Of a stretch of DNA of 64,000 nucleotides, positions 43,758 to 52,981 are shown piece after piece. Made by a program: the position numbers and the translations under genes. This stretch comes from Cellulomonas sp. Y8. GTDB lineage: Bacteria > Actinomycetota > Actinomycetes > Actinomycetales > Cellulomonadaceae. How positions within the stretch are numbered: position 1 is the stretch's first letter; each line of letters starts with the position of its first letter. A model generated the notes under the pieces. The model had not been told where the DNA came from. It made no database searches and saw nothing but the letters and a program-made list of their open reading frames with translations. The stretch is taken from positions 3,968,001 to 4,032,000 of the forward strand of contig NZ_CP041203.1 in assembly GCF_008033115.1 (NCBI RefSeq), in the 5' to 3' direction.

Positions 43758-45251
43758 TCAGCGGATCGCGCGGGCCTCGATCAGCGCGAGCAGCGTGCGG
43801 ACGCCCACGCCGGTGCCGCCGGCGGGGGTGTACCCGAACGGCGCCTTCTCGTTGAACGCCGGGCCGGCGATGTCGAGGTGCGCCCACGGCGTCGAGCCGA
43901 CGAACTCCTGCAGGAACAGGCCGGCCGTGAGCATGCCGCCGAACCGGTCGCCGATGTTCGCGATGTCCGCGACCTTCGACTTGAGCCCGGCGCGCAGGTC
44001 GGCGGGCAGCGGCATCGGCCAGAACGCCTCGCCCGCGGCGCCGGCCGCGTCGACGACCTCGGTGCGGGTGGAGTCGTCGCCCATGACGGCGGAGACGCGC
44101 GGGCCGAGCGCGACGAGCTGCGCGCCGGTCAGCGTGGCGATGTCGAGGACGACGTCGGGCTTCTCCTCGACCGCGGCGACGAGGCCGTCGGCCATGACGA
44201 GCCGGCCCTCGGCGTCGGTGTTGAGCACCTCGACGGTCTTGCCGCCGCGGATGGTCAGCACGTCGGAGGGGCGCTGCGCGGTGCCGGACGGCATGTTCTC
44301 GGCGAGGCAGAGCCAGCCGGTGACGGCGACGGGCAGCTCGAGGCGCGCGGCGGCGAGCACGGTGTGCAGCACCGCCGCGGCGCCGGCCATGTCGGACTTC
44401 ATCGCGTCCATGCCCGCGGCCGGCTTGATCGAGATGCCGCCGGAGTCGAACGTGATGCCCTTGCCGACCAGCGCGACCTTGGCGGCCGGGCGGGACGGGG
44501 AGTAGGAGACCTTGACCAGGCGCGGCGGGCGGGCCGAGCCCTGGCCGACGCCGAGGATGCCGCCGTAGCCGCCGGCGGCCAGCGCCTTCTCGTCCAGCAC
44601 GGTGACCTTGACGCCCTTGGCGCCGGTGTCCTTGACCGCAGCCTTGGCGGCGTCGGCGAACGCGGCGGGGTACAGGTCGTTCGGGGCGGCGTTCACCAGG
44701 TCGCGCACGCCGTGCACGGCGGCGGCCAGCACCTCGGCGCGGGCGAGCGCCTTGGTGGCCGACTTGTCACGGGCGCGCGGGGTCAGCACGGTGATCTCGG
44801 CGGCCGGGGCCGGGGCGTCCTCGCCCGAGCGGTACCGGGTGTACGCGTAGGCGCCGAACAGGGCGCCCTCCGCGACCGCGGCGACCTGCTCCGCGTCCTC
44901 GGCGGGCAGCGCGACGGCGACCGACGCGGCGCCGGTGAGCTCGCGCAGGGCGGCGCCGGCCGCGCGGCGCAGGGTCTCGGCGTCCGGGACGACCTCGTCG
45001 AGCGGGCCGACGCCGGTGAGCACGACGGTCCTCGCCGCCAGCTTGCCCGCGGCGGGGAGCCGCCGGACCTCGTCGACGGCGCCGGTGATGCCGAGCACGC
45101 CGGCGAGGCCGGTCACCTGCTCGACGGTCTCGGCGGGCAGCCAGTCGGCGCCCACGACCCGGGGGCCGGCGGGGCTGCTGGCGACCGCGACGACGAGGGC
45201 GTCGGCGGTCTGGCGGGCGGGGTTCGCGGAGGTCAGCGTCACTCGGGGCAC
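43758..45251 (-). CDS. pepA: Leucyl aminopeptidase (M17)
   Basis: A 497-residue cytosolic zinc aminopeptidase. The two-metal site is visible as [26 protein letters not shown] and the family signature [14 protein letters not shown]; the N-terminal domain (about 170 residues) is the macro-like regulatory part. It removes N-terminal residues from peptides during turnover. It has a GTG start at 45251 and no partner gene on its strand; a hypothetical membrane gene diverges from it. Confidence 0.94.
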   Translation of the reverse strand: MPRVTLTSANPARQTADALVVAVASSPAGPRVVGADWLPAETVEQVTGLAGVLGITGAVDEVRRLPAAGKLAARTVVLTGVGPLDEVVPDAETLRRAAGAALRELTGAASVAVALPAEDAEQVAAVAEGALFGAYAYTRYRSGEDAPAPAAEITVLTPRARDKSATKALARAEVLAAAVHGVRDLVNAAPNDLYPAAFADAAKAAVKDTGAKGVKVTVLDEKALAAGGYGGILGVGQGSARPPRLVKVSYSPSRPAAKVALVGKGITFDSGGISIKPAAGMDAMKSDMAGAAAVLHTVLAAARLELPVAVTGWLCLAENMPSGTAQRPSDVLTIRGGKTVEVLNTDAEGRLVMADGLVAAVEEKPDVVLDIATLTGAQLVALGPRVSAVMGDDSTRTEVVDAAGAAGEAFWPMPLPADLRAGLKSKVADIANIGDRFGGMLTAGLFLQEFVGSTPWAHLDIAGPAFNEKAPFGYTPAGGTGVGVRTLLALIEARAIR

Positions 45252-45291
45252 CCGCCGATGCTATCGCCGCCTCCGGGTACCGTGGGGCCCC

Positions 45292-45651
45292 GTGACCCCG
45301 CCCCTGCTCTACGCCGTCGCCGTGGCGGCCCTCGCGCTGGCCGCCTGGGCCCTGGTGTTCGCGGTCCGGGACCGCGCCGTGGTGCTCCGGCAGCTGTGGG
45401 GCGCGGCCGTCGTCGAGGGGCTGATGGTGGTCCAGGCGGTCGTCGCGGGCGTCCGGCAGGCCACCGGCACCGTGCCGGACGAGCCCGTCGTGTTCTGGGG
45501 CTACGTCGTGACCCAGCTCATCCTGCTGCCCGCGGCCGCGCTGTGGGCGTTCGCCGAGCGCACCCGGTGGTCGTCGGTCGTGCTGCTGATCGCGGCGGTG
45601 GCGGTGGTGTTCCTGCAGCTGCGGCTCGACCAGACCTGGGCCGGCGCGTGA
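45292..45651 (+). CDS. Small four-helix membrane protein
   Basis: A 119-residue polytopic protein (GTG at 45292): LLYAVAVAALALAAWALVFAV, LWGAAVVEGLMVVQAVVAGV, FWGYVVTQLILLPAAALWAF, SSVVLLIAAVAVVFLQL. Conserved in actinobacteria, function unknown. Its stop overlaps the next gene (GTGA at 45648), so the two membrane proteins and pyrD look like one operon. Confidence 0.8.
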   Translation: MTPPLLYAVAVAALALAAWALVFAVRDRAVVLRQLWGAAVVEGLMVVQAVVAGVRQATGTVPDEPVVFWGYVVTQLILLPAAALWAFAERTRWSSVVLLIAAVAVVFLQLRLDQTWAGA

Positions 45652-46112
45652 CCGCGAGCCCGGCGACCCCCGCGCCCCCGGCGCCCCACGGCAGCACCGC
45701 GTCCGGCCCCGGCCGGGTGCTCGTGGCGATCTACGGCGTGTTCGCGCTCGCCGCCACGGCGCGCGCGGGCTACCAGCTCGTCGCGAAGTTCGACGAGGCC
45801 CCGCTCGCCTACCTGCTGTCCGCCCTCGCGGCGCTCGTCTACGTCGTCGCCACGATCGCCCTGGCGACCGACCGGCGCGGCCTCGCCTGGACCGCCGTCG
45901 GCGTCGAGCTGGTCGGCGTCCTCGCGGTCGGCACCCTGTCGGTCCTCGACGCCGGCGACCTCCCGGACCAGACGGTGTGGTCGGTGTACGGCCAGGGGTA
46001 CGGCTACGTCCCGCTGGTGCTGCCGTTCCTCGGCGTCGCGTGGCTCTGGCACACCCGCCCGGGGCCCGCCGCGGTCGCGGGGTCCCGGCCGACCGCCCCC
46101 GCGGACCAGTAG
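45648..46112 (+). CDS. Hypothetical membrane protein upstream of pyrD
   Basis: A 154-residue protein with a Pro-rich cytoplasmic start and four helices (VLVAIYGVFALAATARAGYQLV; YLLSALAALVYVVATIALA; GVELVGVLAVGTLSVL; GYVPLVLPFLGVAWLWHTR). It carries the conserved ARAGYQLVAKFDEAPLAYLLS segment of a small actinobacterial integral-membrane family of unknown function. It overlaps the preceding gene by 4 bp and precedes pyrD by 10 bp. Confidence 0.8.
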   Translation: MTASPATPAPPAPHGSTASGPGRVLVAIYGVFALAATARAGYQLVAKFDEAPLAYLLSALAALVYVVATIALATDRRGLAWTAVGVELVGVLAVGTLSVLDAGDLPDQTVWSVYGQGYGYVPLVLPFLGVAWLWHTRPGPAAVAGSRPTAPADQ

Positions 46113-46122
46113 GTTGGGGGCC

Positions 46123-47184
46123 GTGTACGGCCTCCTCTTCCGCCAGGTCTTCTCCCGCCTCGACCCCGAGCAGGCGCACCACCTCGCGTTCCGCGCCATC
46201 CGCGTCGCCTCCCGCGTCCCGGTCCTGAACGGCGTGCTGCGCGCCGCGCTCACCCCGCCGCCGACCGGGGCGGTCCGGGTGCTGGGCCGCACGTTCCCGT
46301 CGCCCTTCGGGCTCGCCGCGGGCTTCGACAAGAACGCCGTGGGCGTGCCGGGGCTGACGATGCTCGGCTTCGGGTTCGTCGAGATCGGCACGGTCACGGC
46401 GCACGCGCAGCCCGGCAACGAGGCCCCGCGCCTGTGGCGGGTGCTCGACCGGCGCGGCCTGCGCAACCGGATGGGCTTCAACAACGAGGGTGCCGCCGCG
46501 GTGGCCGAGCGGCTGCGCCGCCTGCGCTCGTCCGCGTCGGGCCGCGCGCTCGTCGTCGGCGTGAACATCGGCAAGACCAAGGTCACCGCGCCCGAGGACG
46601 CCGCCGACGACTACGCGACGAGCGCGGGCCTGCTCGCGCCGTACGCCGACTACCTCGTGGTGAACGTGTCGTCGCCGAACACGCCGGGGCTGCGCGACCT
46701 GCAGTCCGTCGACGCGCTGCGCCCGATCCTGCAGGCGGCCCGCGCCGCCGCGGACGAGTCGGCCGCCGCCGCGGGTCGGCCGCGCGTCCCGCTCCTGGTC
46801 AAGATCGCCCCGGACCTCGCGGACGCCGACGTCGACGCGGTCGCGGACCTGGTCACCGAGCTCGGCCTCGACGGCGTGGTCGCGGTCAACACGACGATCG
46901 CGCACGACCTCGGCCCCGGCGGCCTGTCCGGCCCGCCGCTGCTCGACCGCGGCCTGGTGGTCGTCGCGCGGCTGCGGCACCGGCTCGGCGCGGACCGGGT
47001 CGTGATCGGCGTCGGCGGCATCACCACCCCGGCCGACGCGCGCGCCTACCTGGCCGCGGGCGCCGACCTGGTGCAGGGCTACACCGGGTTCATCTACGAG
47101 GGACCGTTCTGGGCGTCGCGGATCGGCCGGGCGCTCGCCCGCGACGCCGTGACCCGCGCGGCCGCCCCGGCGGGTGCCGCGTGA
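46123..47184 (+). CDS. pyrD: Dihydroorotate dehydrogenase (quinone), class 2
   Basis: A 353-residue membrane-associated flavoenzyme of pyrimidine synthesis: dihydroorotate to orotate with quinone as acceptor. The N-terminal helices (GLLFRQVFSRLDPEQAHH) contact the membrane; FGLAAGFDKNA, RMGFNNEG and IGVGGITTPADARAYLAAGAD hold FMN, and VNVSSPNTPGLRDLQ contains the catalytic Ser of class 2. GTG 46123 is preferred over TTG at 46114. It overlaps the following small gene by 4 bp. Confidence 0.95.
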   Translation: MYGLLFRQVFSRLDPEQAHHLAFRAIRVASRVPVLNGVLRAALTPPPTGAVRVLGRTFPSPFGLAAGFDKNAVGVPGLTMLGFGFVEIGTVTAHAQPGNEAPRLWRVLDRRGLRNRMGFNNEGAAAVAERLRRLRSSASGRALVVGVNIGKTKVTAPEDAADDYATSAGLLAPYADYLVVNVSSPNTPGLRDLQSVDALRPILQAARAAADESAAAAGRPRVPLLVKIAPDLADADVDAVADLVTELGLDGVVAVNTTIAHDLGPGGLSGPPLLDRGLVVVARLRHRLGADRVVIGVGGITTPADARAYLAAGADLVQGYTGFIYEGPFWASRIGRALARDAVTRAAAPAGAA

Positions 47185-47426
47185 CCGCGCTGCACCCGCA
47201 GTGGGCGTGGGAGCTCACCGGCCCGTCCGGGGAGGTGCTCGACCGCCCGCTGTCGCCCGTCTTCGGCACCCGGTACGACGCCGAGGAGTGGCTCGGCGCG
47301 CACTGGCGCACGCTGCGGGACCAGGGCGCGCGCACGGCGGTGCTGCGGAACGACGGCGCGCTCGTGCCGCCGGCCTACGACCTCGGGGCCGTGCCGGAGC
47401 AGATGACGGTCCGTCCGCGGGACTGA
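47181..47426 (+). CDS. Small conserved hypothetical protein after pyrD
   Basis: An 81-residue protein translated from GTG 47181, overlapping the pyrD stop. It is acidic and Trp-rich (PQWAWELTGPSGEVLDRPLSP, TRYDAEEWLGAHWRTLRDQG). Unknown function; coupling suggests it is made together with PyrD. No membrane helix or motif. Confidence 0.8.
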   Translation: MTALHPQWAWELTGPSGEVLDRPLSPVFGTRYDAEEWLGAHWRTLRDQGARTAVLRNDGALVPPAYDLGAVPEQMTVRPRD

Positions 47427-47466
47427 CCGCCGCGGTGCGCGGGGTCCGCACGGGCGGCACGCGACG

Positions 47467-48939
47467 CTAGACGAGCGCGGCCGTCGTCCCCGCGAGCGGC
47501 GGCGTCCCCGCGTCCGCCCGACCCGGCGCACCGAGCGCCGCCCACGCGAGCGCCAGCCCGTCGACCGCCCGGCGCAGCTCGTCCGGCTCGGAGGTGAACG
47601 GGAGCCGCAGCCGGTCCTCCAGGCCGCCGTCGACGCCGAACGCGGGGCCCGGCGCCACCCGCACCCCGTGGGCGAGCGCGAGCGCGCTGAGCGCCGACGA
47701 CACCGGCGCCCCGAGGTCGACCCAGAGCGCCTGCCCGCCCGGGGGCACCGCGAACCGCCACCCCGGCAGCCGCTCCGCGAGGAGCCGGACCAGCAGGTCC
47801 CGCCCCGCGCGCAGCCGGTCCCGGCGCTCGACCAGGGGCGCCTCGCCGAGCCGCAGCAGCTCGACGGCGACCAGCTGGTCCAGCACCGCCGTGCCGAGGT
47901 CCGCGCTCCGCCGGGCCAGGGCCAGCCGTGCCACGAGATCCGCCGGCCCGCGCAGCCAGCCGACCCGCAGGCCGCCCCAGTGGCTCTTGGACATCGACCC
48001 GATCGCGACCACCCGCGGCGCGTGGCCGTCGCCGGCGAACGGCTCGGGCTCGGGGCCGTCGAGCGTGAGGTCGGTGAGCACCTCGTCGCCGGCCACGACC
48101 GTCCCCGTGCGCCGGGCCAGCGCCCGCACCTGCTCGCGCGCCGCGCCGTCCAGCGTCGCCCCCGTGGGGTTGTGGTGGTCCGGGATCAGGTAGACGAGCC
48201 GCGGGGCGACCTGGCGCACCGTCGACTCCAGGAGGTCCAGGTCCGTGCCGGCGCGCCCGGTCGGCACCGGCACCGGCCGCGCGCCGACGGACCGCGCCGC
48301 GTCGATCGCGTGCGGGTAGGTGGGCTGCTCGACGACCACCCGGTCGCCCGGCCCGGCGTGCGTCCGCATCAGCAGCGCGATGGCGTGCTGGGCGCCGGTC
48401 GTCACGAGCACCTGGTCGGGCGTCGTCGGGGTGCCGCGGGCGGTGTACCGGTCCGCGATCGCGGCGCGGAGCACGTCCAGGCCGAGCGGCGCGTAGCCGT
48501 GGCCGGCGTGCCGGGGCAGCGCGTCGACAGCGCGCCGGGCGGCCTCGTGCAGCTCGCGCGGCGCCGGGCACGCGGCGATCGTCAGGTCCACGACGCCGTC
48601 CGTCGCGAGCGGCCGGTGCAGGGGCAGTGCGGCCCCGCCGCGGGCGCGGTCCTCGGGGAGGGCGGTCACGGTGCCGGACCCCTGGCGGCTCACCAGGTAC
48701 CCCTCGTCGCGCAGCAGCCCGTACGCTCCCGAGGTCGTCGTGCGGGACACCCCGAGCACGTCGGCCAGCTCCCGCTCCCCGGGGACCCGGGTGGCGAGCG
48801 GCAGGTCGCCGGCGAGGATCGCGCGGCGGACGGCGTCGGCGAGCGCGGCGTACGCCGGGCCGGGGCGGCGCCAGCTGCCGAGCACGGCGGCCAGCCCGGT
48901 GCCGCCGATCCGGCGGTCGGAGACGAGGAGCGTGGACAT
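47467..48939 (-). CDS. MocR/GntR-aminotransferase regulator (YczR-like)
   Basis: A 490-residue fusion: N-terminal GntR-type winged helix (GERELADVLGVSRTTTSGAYGLLRDEGYLVSR) and C-terminal class I aminotransferase fold (TTGAQHAIALLMRTHAGPGD, IPDHHNPTG, GSMSKSHWGGLRVGW with the PLP Lys). ATG 48939. MocR proteins respond to PLP or related ligands. It is divergent from a YczE-type membrane protein, a pairing known in actinobacteria; two half-sites GCCACT (48943-48948) and AGTGGC (48957-48962) lie between them. Confidence 0.92.
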   Translation of the reverse strand: MSTLLVSDRRIGGTGLAAVLGSWRRPGPAYAALADAVRRAILAGDLPLATRVPGERELADVLGVSRTTTSGAYGLLRDEGYLVSRQGSGTVTALPEDRARGGAALPLHRPLATDGVVDLTIAACPAPRELHEAARRAVDALPRHAGHGYAPLGLDVLRAAIADRYTARGTPTTPDQVLVTTGAQHAIALLMRTHAGPGDRVVVEQPTYPHAIDAARSVGARPVPVPTGRAGTDLDLLESTVRQVAPRLVYLIPDHHNPTGATLDGAAREQVRALARRTGTVVAGDEVLTDLTLDGPEPEPFAGDGHAPRVVAIGSMSKSHWGGLRVGWLRGPADLVARLALARRSADLGTAVLDQLVAVELLRLGEAPLVERRDRLRAGRDLLVRLLAERLPGWRFAVPPGGQALWVDLGAPVSSALSALALAHGVRVAPGPAFGVDGGLEDRLRLPFTSEPDELRRAVDGLALAWAALGAPGRADAGTPPLAGTTAALV

Positions 48940-48942
48940 GGG

Positions 48943-48962
48943 GCCACTCTTGCGCAAGTGGC
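48943..48962. promoter_or_regulatory. Inverted GCCACT/AGTGGC half-sites in the divergent control region
   Basis: GCCACT-N8-AGTGGC, with the central CTTGCGCAAG (48949-48958) itself palindromic. The arrangement resembles AGTGG-type MocR/PdxR operator half-sites described in Corynebacterium; the two genes are likely co-regulated by the product of 47467-48939. Confidence 0.5.
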
Positions 48963-49000
48963 TATCGAAAGGAAGGCCGGTCGGCGCCGATGATGAGTCC

Positions 49001-49705
49001 GTGACCGCTCAGCCCGATGCCACCGCCGCGGCGGTGGCCACCCCCGCTCCCGCCGCCCGGCGCTCCGCCCACGCCGGCCGCCGCGCCGTCCAGCTCGTCG
49101 GCGGGCTCGTCCTCTACGCCGCCTCGATCGCCGTCCTCGTGCACACCGGCCTCGGCAACATGCCGTGGGACGTGCTGAGCCAGGGCGTGTCCCGGCAGGT
49201 CGGCTGGTCTCTCGGCACGGTGACCATCGTGCTCAGCGTGCTGATCCTCGGGGCCTGGTGGCCGCTCCGGCAGCGGCCCGGGATCGGCACCGTCGCGAAC
49301 GTGGTGCTGATCGGCGTCCTGATCGACCCGTTCCTCGCCCTGCTCGACCTGCTGCCCGAGGCGCTCCCGATGGCCGCGCGGGTCGGCATGGTGCTGGCGG
49401 GCATCGTGCTCAACGGGCTCGCGTCCGCGCTGTACATCGGTGCCCGGCTCGGCCCGGGGCCGCGGGACGGCCTGATGACCGGCCTGGTCGCCCGCACCGG
49501 CTGGCCCGTGGGCCCCGTGCGGATCGCGATCGAGGTGACCGTGGTCGCCGTCGGCTGGCTGCTCGGCGGCACGCTCGGGTTCGCGACGCTGGCGTACGCG
49601 CTCGGCATCGGGCCGCTGATCCACTGGCTGCTGCCGCGGCTCGCCGTGCCGGTGCCGCCCGCCGTGGCGGCGGCCGAGCCGGCCGAGCCGGGGGAGGGCC
49701 GCTAG
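49001..49705 (+). CDS. YczE-family membrane protein
   Basis: A 234-residue integral-membrane protein; GTG 49001. About five or six helices (AVQLVGGLVLYAASIAVLVH; TVTIVLSVLILGAWW; VANVVLIGVLIDPFLALL) with the GNMPWDVLSQGVS and GARLGPGPRDGLMTGL signatures of YczE/YyaS. Function unknown but regularly encoded opposite a MocR regulator, so it may transport a vitamin B6 or amine-type compound. Confidence 0.9.
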   Translation: MTAQPDATAAAVATPAPAARRSAHAGRRAVQLVGGLVLYAASIAVLVHTGLGNMPWDVLSQGVSRQVGWSLGTVTIVLSVLILGAWWPLRQRPGIGTVANVVLIGVLIDPFLALLDLLPEALPMAARVGMVLAGIVLNGLASALYIGARLGPGPRDGLMTGLVARTGWPVGPVRIAIEVTVVAVGWLLGGTLGFATLAYALGIGPLIHWLLPRLAVPVPPAVAAAEPAEPGEGR

Positions 49706-49728
49706 CGGCCGCGCCCGCGGAGACGGCA

Positions 49729-49764
49729 GCAGGGCCGGCACCCCCGAGGGGGTGCCGGCCCTGC
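49729..49764. terminator. Hairpin between YczE-type and aldo/keto reductase genes
   Basis: A stem of about 17 bp (49729-49745 with 49748-49764), very GC-rich, in the 72-bp gap between convergent genes; it can terminate both. Confidence 0.8.
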
Positions 49765-49777
49765 GACGTCCGCGGCG

Positions 49778-50788
49778 TCAGCGCGAGGCGGGCGAGTTCT
49801 TCGCCGTCTCCGCCGGGTCCGCGATGACCGCGTCGCCGAGGATCTCGTCGATCCGCGTCATCAGCTCGGCCGGGATCTCGACCCCGGACGCCTTGACGTT
49901 CTCGGTGACCTGCTCGGGGCGGGACGCCCCGATGATCGCCGCGGCGACGTTCTGGTTCTGCAGCACCCAGGCGACCGCGAGCTGCGCGAGCGACAGCCCG
50001 AGCTCGTTCGCGACGGGGGTGAGGTCCTGCACGCGCTGGAGCACGTTCGGCTGGTCCAGGAAGCGCTTGATGGTGTTCGCGCCGCCCTTCTCGTCCGTCG
50101 CGCGCGAGCCCTCGGGCAGCGGCTGGCCCGGCTTGTACTTGCCGGTGAGCACGCCCTGGGCCACGGGGGACCAGACGATCTGGGACACGCCCAGCTCCTC
50201 GGACGCCGGGACGACCTCGGGCTCGATGACCCGCCACAGCGCGGAGTACTGCGGCTGGTTCGAGATCAGCTGGAAGCCCAGGTCCTTCGCCAGCGCGTGG
50301 CCGGCGCGGATCTGGTCCGCGGTCCACTCGGAGACGCCGATGTACAGCGCCTTGCCGGAGCGGACGACGTCGGCGAACGCCTGCATCGTCTCCTCGAGCG
50401 GCGTCGCGTGGTCGTAGCGGTGCGCCTGGTACAGGTCGACGTAGTCGGTCTGGAGGCGCTGCAGGGAGCCGTCGATCGACTCCATGATGTGCTTGCGGGA
50501 CAGGCCGGTGTCGTTCGGGCCCTTGGGGCCGGTCGGCCAGTAGACCTTCGTGAAGATCTCCAGCGACTGCCGGCGCTCGCCCTTGAGGGCCTCGCCGAGC
50601 ACCTCCTCGGCGACCGTGTTCGCGTAGACGTCCGCGGTGTCGAAGGAGCTGATGCCGGCGTCGAGCGCGGCGCGGACGCAGGCGGTGGCGGCGTCGTTCT
50701 CGACCTGCGAGCCGTGCGTCAGCCAGTTGCCGTAGGTGATCTCGGAGATCTTGAGGCCGGAGCGGCCCAGGTGGCGGTAGTTGACCAT
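49778..50788 (-). CDS. Aldo/keto reductase (potassium-channel beta-subunit-like)
   Basis: A 336-residue NADPH-dependent oxidoreductase barrel. Catalytic residues in SSFDTADVYANTVAEE (Asp, Tyr), KVYWPTGPKG (Lys) and YQAHRYD (His); cofactor loop IIGASRPEQVTENV. The FTKVYWPTG motif is that of the KvB-like AKR group. It reduces aldehydes and ketones, substrate unknown. ATG 50788; 33 bp after the DUF3043 gene's stop. Confidence 0.92.
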   Translation of the reverse strand: MVNYRHLGRSGLKISEITYGNWLTHGSQVENDAATACVRAALDAGISSFDTADVYANTVAEEVLGEALKGERRQSLEIFTKVYWPTGPKGPNDTGLSRKHIMESIDGSLQRLQTDYVDLYQAHRYDHATPLEETMQAFADVVRSGKALYIGVSEWTADQIRAGHALAKDLGFQLISNQPQYSALWRVIEPEVVPASEELGVSQIVWSPVAQGVLTGKYKPGQPLPEGSRATDEKGGANTIKRFLDQPNVLQRVQDLTPVANELGLSLAQLAVAWVLQNQNVAAAIIGASRPEQVTENVKASGVEIPAELMTRIDEILGDAVIADPAETAKNSPASR

Positions 50789-50821
50789 GCCACCACCCTA
50801 GGACGGTCTAGGAGCGCCGGC

Positions 50822-51430
50822 TCACTCGGGGTAGTCACCGTGCTTGACCTGCGGCTTCGGCAGGCGGGCACGGCGGATCTGGAACACCCGGGTGACGGCG
50901 TACATCATCAGCCCGCGCTGCTGGCCCGCGTCGCCGAACTTCGCGGCGAGCCGCTTGCGGAGCTTGCGCCACATGATGATGACGTCGACGACCATGCCGA
51001 TGATGAACAGGTAGAGCACGACCAGGCCCAGGAACGCGAGCTCCGGGCTGACCGACGTCAGCAGCATGTTGAGCAGCAGCATGACGATGGCGACCGGCAG
51101 GAACAGCTCGCCGAGGCTCCACCGGGCGTCGACGTACTGCCGGATGTACCGGCGCACGGGACCCTTGTCCTTGGCGGGCATGTACCGCTCGTCGCCGGTC
51201 TGCATCGCGGCGTACTGCTTGTCGCGCTCGGCCCGCTGCGCGGCGCGCGCGTCCTTGGCCGCGGCCTTGCGGTCCTGGGGCACGAGCGGCCGGCGGTTGG
51301 CGGCCTCGGCCGTCTTCCGCTTGGGGGTGGGGCGGCCCTTCCCGGCCTCGATCAGGCCCGGGGTCTCCTCGACGAGACCCGGGGTGGCCTGCTCCGCGGG
51401 GGAGGTGCTGTCCTTGCTGCGTCCGAACAC
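50822..51430 (-). CDS. DUF3043 membrane protein
   Basis: A 202-residue protein (GTG 51430) with a long basic N-terminus (PTPKRKTAEAANRRPLVPQD; RKAAAKDARAAQRAERDKQY), and two helices (LFLPVAIVMLLLNMLL; ELAFLGLVVLYLFIIGMVVDVIIM) before a basic tail. Conserved in actinobacteria, function unknown. It may be co-transcribed with the aldo/keto reductase that follows on the same strand. Confidence 0.9.
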   Translation of the reverse strand: MFGRSKDSTSPAEQATPGLVEETPGLIEAGKGRPTPKRKTAEAANRRPLVPQDRKAAAKDARAAQRAERDKQYAAMQTGDERYMPAKDKGPVRRYIRQYVDARWSLGELFLPVAIVMLLLNMLLTSVSPELAFLGLVVLYLFIIGMVVDVIIMWRKLRKRLAAKFGDAGQQRGLMMYAVTRVFQIRRARLPKPQVKHGDYPE

Positions 51431-51462
51431 CCCTCCAGGGTAGTCGAGTAGCGTGGCGATCC

Positions 51463-52863
51463 GTGACAGAGCCCACCGCCACCCACGCGTCCCCCACGCC
51501 CGCCGCCCCCGAGGCCGTCGCCGACCTGCGGGCCCGCGTCGCCGCCGCCTTCCCGGGCGTCCGTGCCGACCTCGAGGCCCTCGTCCGCGTGCCGAGCGTC
51601 TCGAACGCGGACTTCGACCAGGCGCACGTCGCCGCCAGCGCGGAGCACGTCGCCCGCCTGCTCGGCGAGGCCGGCCTGCCGGAGGTGCAGATCCTCTCGG
51701 TCGAGCGCCCCGACGGCACGCCCGGCGCCCCCGCGGTCGTCGCCCGGCGCCCCGCCCCGGCCGGCGCGCCCACCGTGCTGCTGTACGCCCACCACGACGT
51801 GCAGCCCCCGGGTGCCCGCGAGGACTGGGACACCGAGCCGTTCGAGCCGACCGAGCGCGACGGCCGGCTGTTCGGGCGCGGCGCCGCGGACGACAAGGCC
51901 GGCGTCGTGGCGCACCTCGGCGCGCTCCGCGTGCTCCGCGACGAGCTGGGCGTCGGCGTCACGGTGTTCGTCGAGGGCGAGGAGGAGGTCGGCTCGCCGT
52001 CCTTCACCCGGTTCCTGCACACGTACTCCGACCTGCTGCGCGCGGACGTCATCGTCGTCGCCGACTCGTCGAACTGGAAGATCGGCGTCCCCGGCCTCAC
52101 CACGTCGCTGCGCGGGCTCGTGGACCTCGAGGTCGAGGTGGCCGTGCTCGACCACGCCGTGCACTCGGGCATGTTCGGCGGCCCGGTGCTCGACGCCGTG
52201 ACCCTGCTGTCCCGGCTGATCGCCACGCTGCACGACGACGCCGGCGACGTCGCGGTCGAGGGCCTGGTGTCGGCCGCCGACCCGACCGTCGACTACGACG
52301 AGGCCGCGTTCCGCGCCGACGCGAGCGTGCTCGACGGCGTGACCCTCGCCGGCACCGGCCCGCTCACCGCGCGGCTGTGGACCCGCCCGACGATCGCCGT
52401 GATCGGCCTCGACGCCCCGCGGGTCGCCACCGCGTCGAACACGATCGCCCCGAAGGCCACCGCCAAGCTGTCGATGCGGATCGCGCCCGGCCAGGACCCG
52501 GCCGCCGCGCTGGCCGCCCTGCGCGCCCACCTCGAGGGCCACGCCCCGTTCGGCGCCCGGGTGACGGTCCGGGACGGCGAGCTCGGCAAGCCGTTCCAGG
52601 CGCCCGCCGACTCGGCCGCGATGCAGGCCGCACGCGCCGCGTTCGCCGACGCGTGGGGGACCGACCCGGTCGACATCGGCATCGGCGGGTCGATCCCGTT
52701 CATCGCCGACCTGCTCGAGGTGTACCCGGACGCGGCGATCCTGGTGACCGGCGTGGAGGACCCGGACTCGCGCGCCCACGGCGCCAACGAGTCGGTGCAC
52801 CTCGGCGAGCTGGAGCGCGTGGTGCTGGCCGAGGCCCTGCTGCTGGCGCGCCTGGCGGTCTGA
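51463..52863 (+). CDS. M20-family dipeptidase
   Basis: A 466-residue zinc dipeptidase. Metal-binding motifs YAHHDVQPPG, GRGAADDKAGVVAHL and EGEEEVGSPS; dimerisation domain with LDHAVHSGMFGG. These are the di-zinc site residues (His, bridging Asp, Glu) of the CNDP/DapE group. It degrades intracellular dipeptides. GTG 51463 starts about 30 bp from the divergent DUF3043 gene, so they share a short control region. Confidence 0.92.
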   Translation: MTEPTATHASPTPAAPEAVADLRARVAAAFPGVRADLEALVRVPSVSNADFDQAHVAASAEHVARLLGEAGLPEVQILSVERPDGTPGAPAVVARRPAPAGAPTVLLYAHHDVQPPGAREDWDTEPFEPTERDGRLFGRGAADDKAGVVAHLGALRVLRDELGVGVTVFVEGEEEVGSPSFTRFLHTYSDLLRADVIVVADSSNWKIGVPGLTTSLRGLVDLEVEVAVLDHAVHSGMFGGPVLDAVTLLSRLIATLHDDAGDVAVEGLVSAADPTVDYDEAAFRADASVLDGVTLAGTGPLTARLWTRPTIAVIGLDAPRVATASNTIAPKATAKLSMRIAPGQDPAAALAALRAHLEGHAPFGARVTVRDGELGKPFQAPADSAAMQAARAAFADAWGTDPVDIGIGGSIPFIADLLEVYPDAAILVTGVEDPDSRAHGANESVHLGELERVVLAEALLLARLAV

Positions 52864-52885
52864 CGCCCGGTCCTGCCGCCGCCTG

Positions 52886-52938
52886 AGTGGAAGGTCGTGA
52901 CGGACACGCCGACGGCGTGTCCGTCACGACCTTCCACT
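52886..52938. terminator. Perfect 25-bp hairpin between convergent genes, homologous to 39544-39596
   Basis: Arms 52886-52910 and 52914-52938, loop GAC, no mismatch. It shares most of its sequence with the element at 39544-39596 (AGTGGAA-GTCGTGACGGACAC core), but at the seventh-eighth position of the arm the C-G pair is a G-C pair here, a compensatory change. It lies between the convergent dipeptidase and DJ-1 genes. Confidence 0.8.
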
Positions 52939-52981
52939 GTCAGATCGGGTCGCCGTCCGGGACGTCAGTGCGCGAGCCCGC

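Noticed and set aside
39685..43887. Possible fusion of sucB with an upstream 800-codon region
   Set aside because: The region beyond 41493 is out of frame with lpdA and pepA and has no family character; sucB starts normally at ATG 41493.
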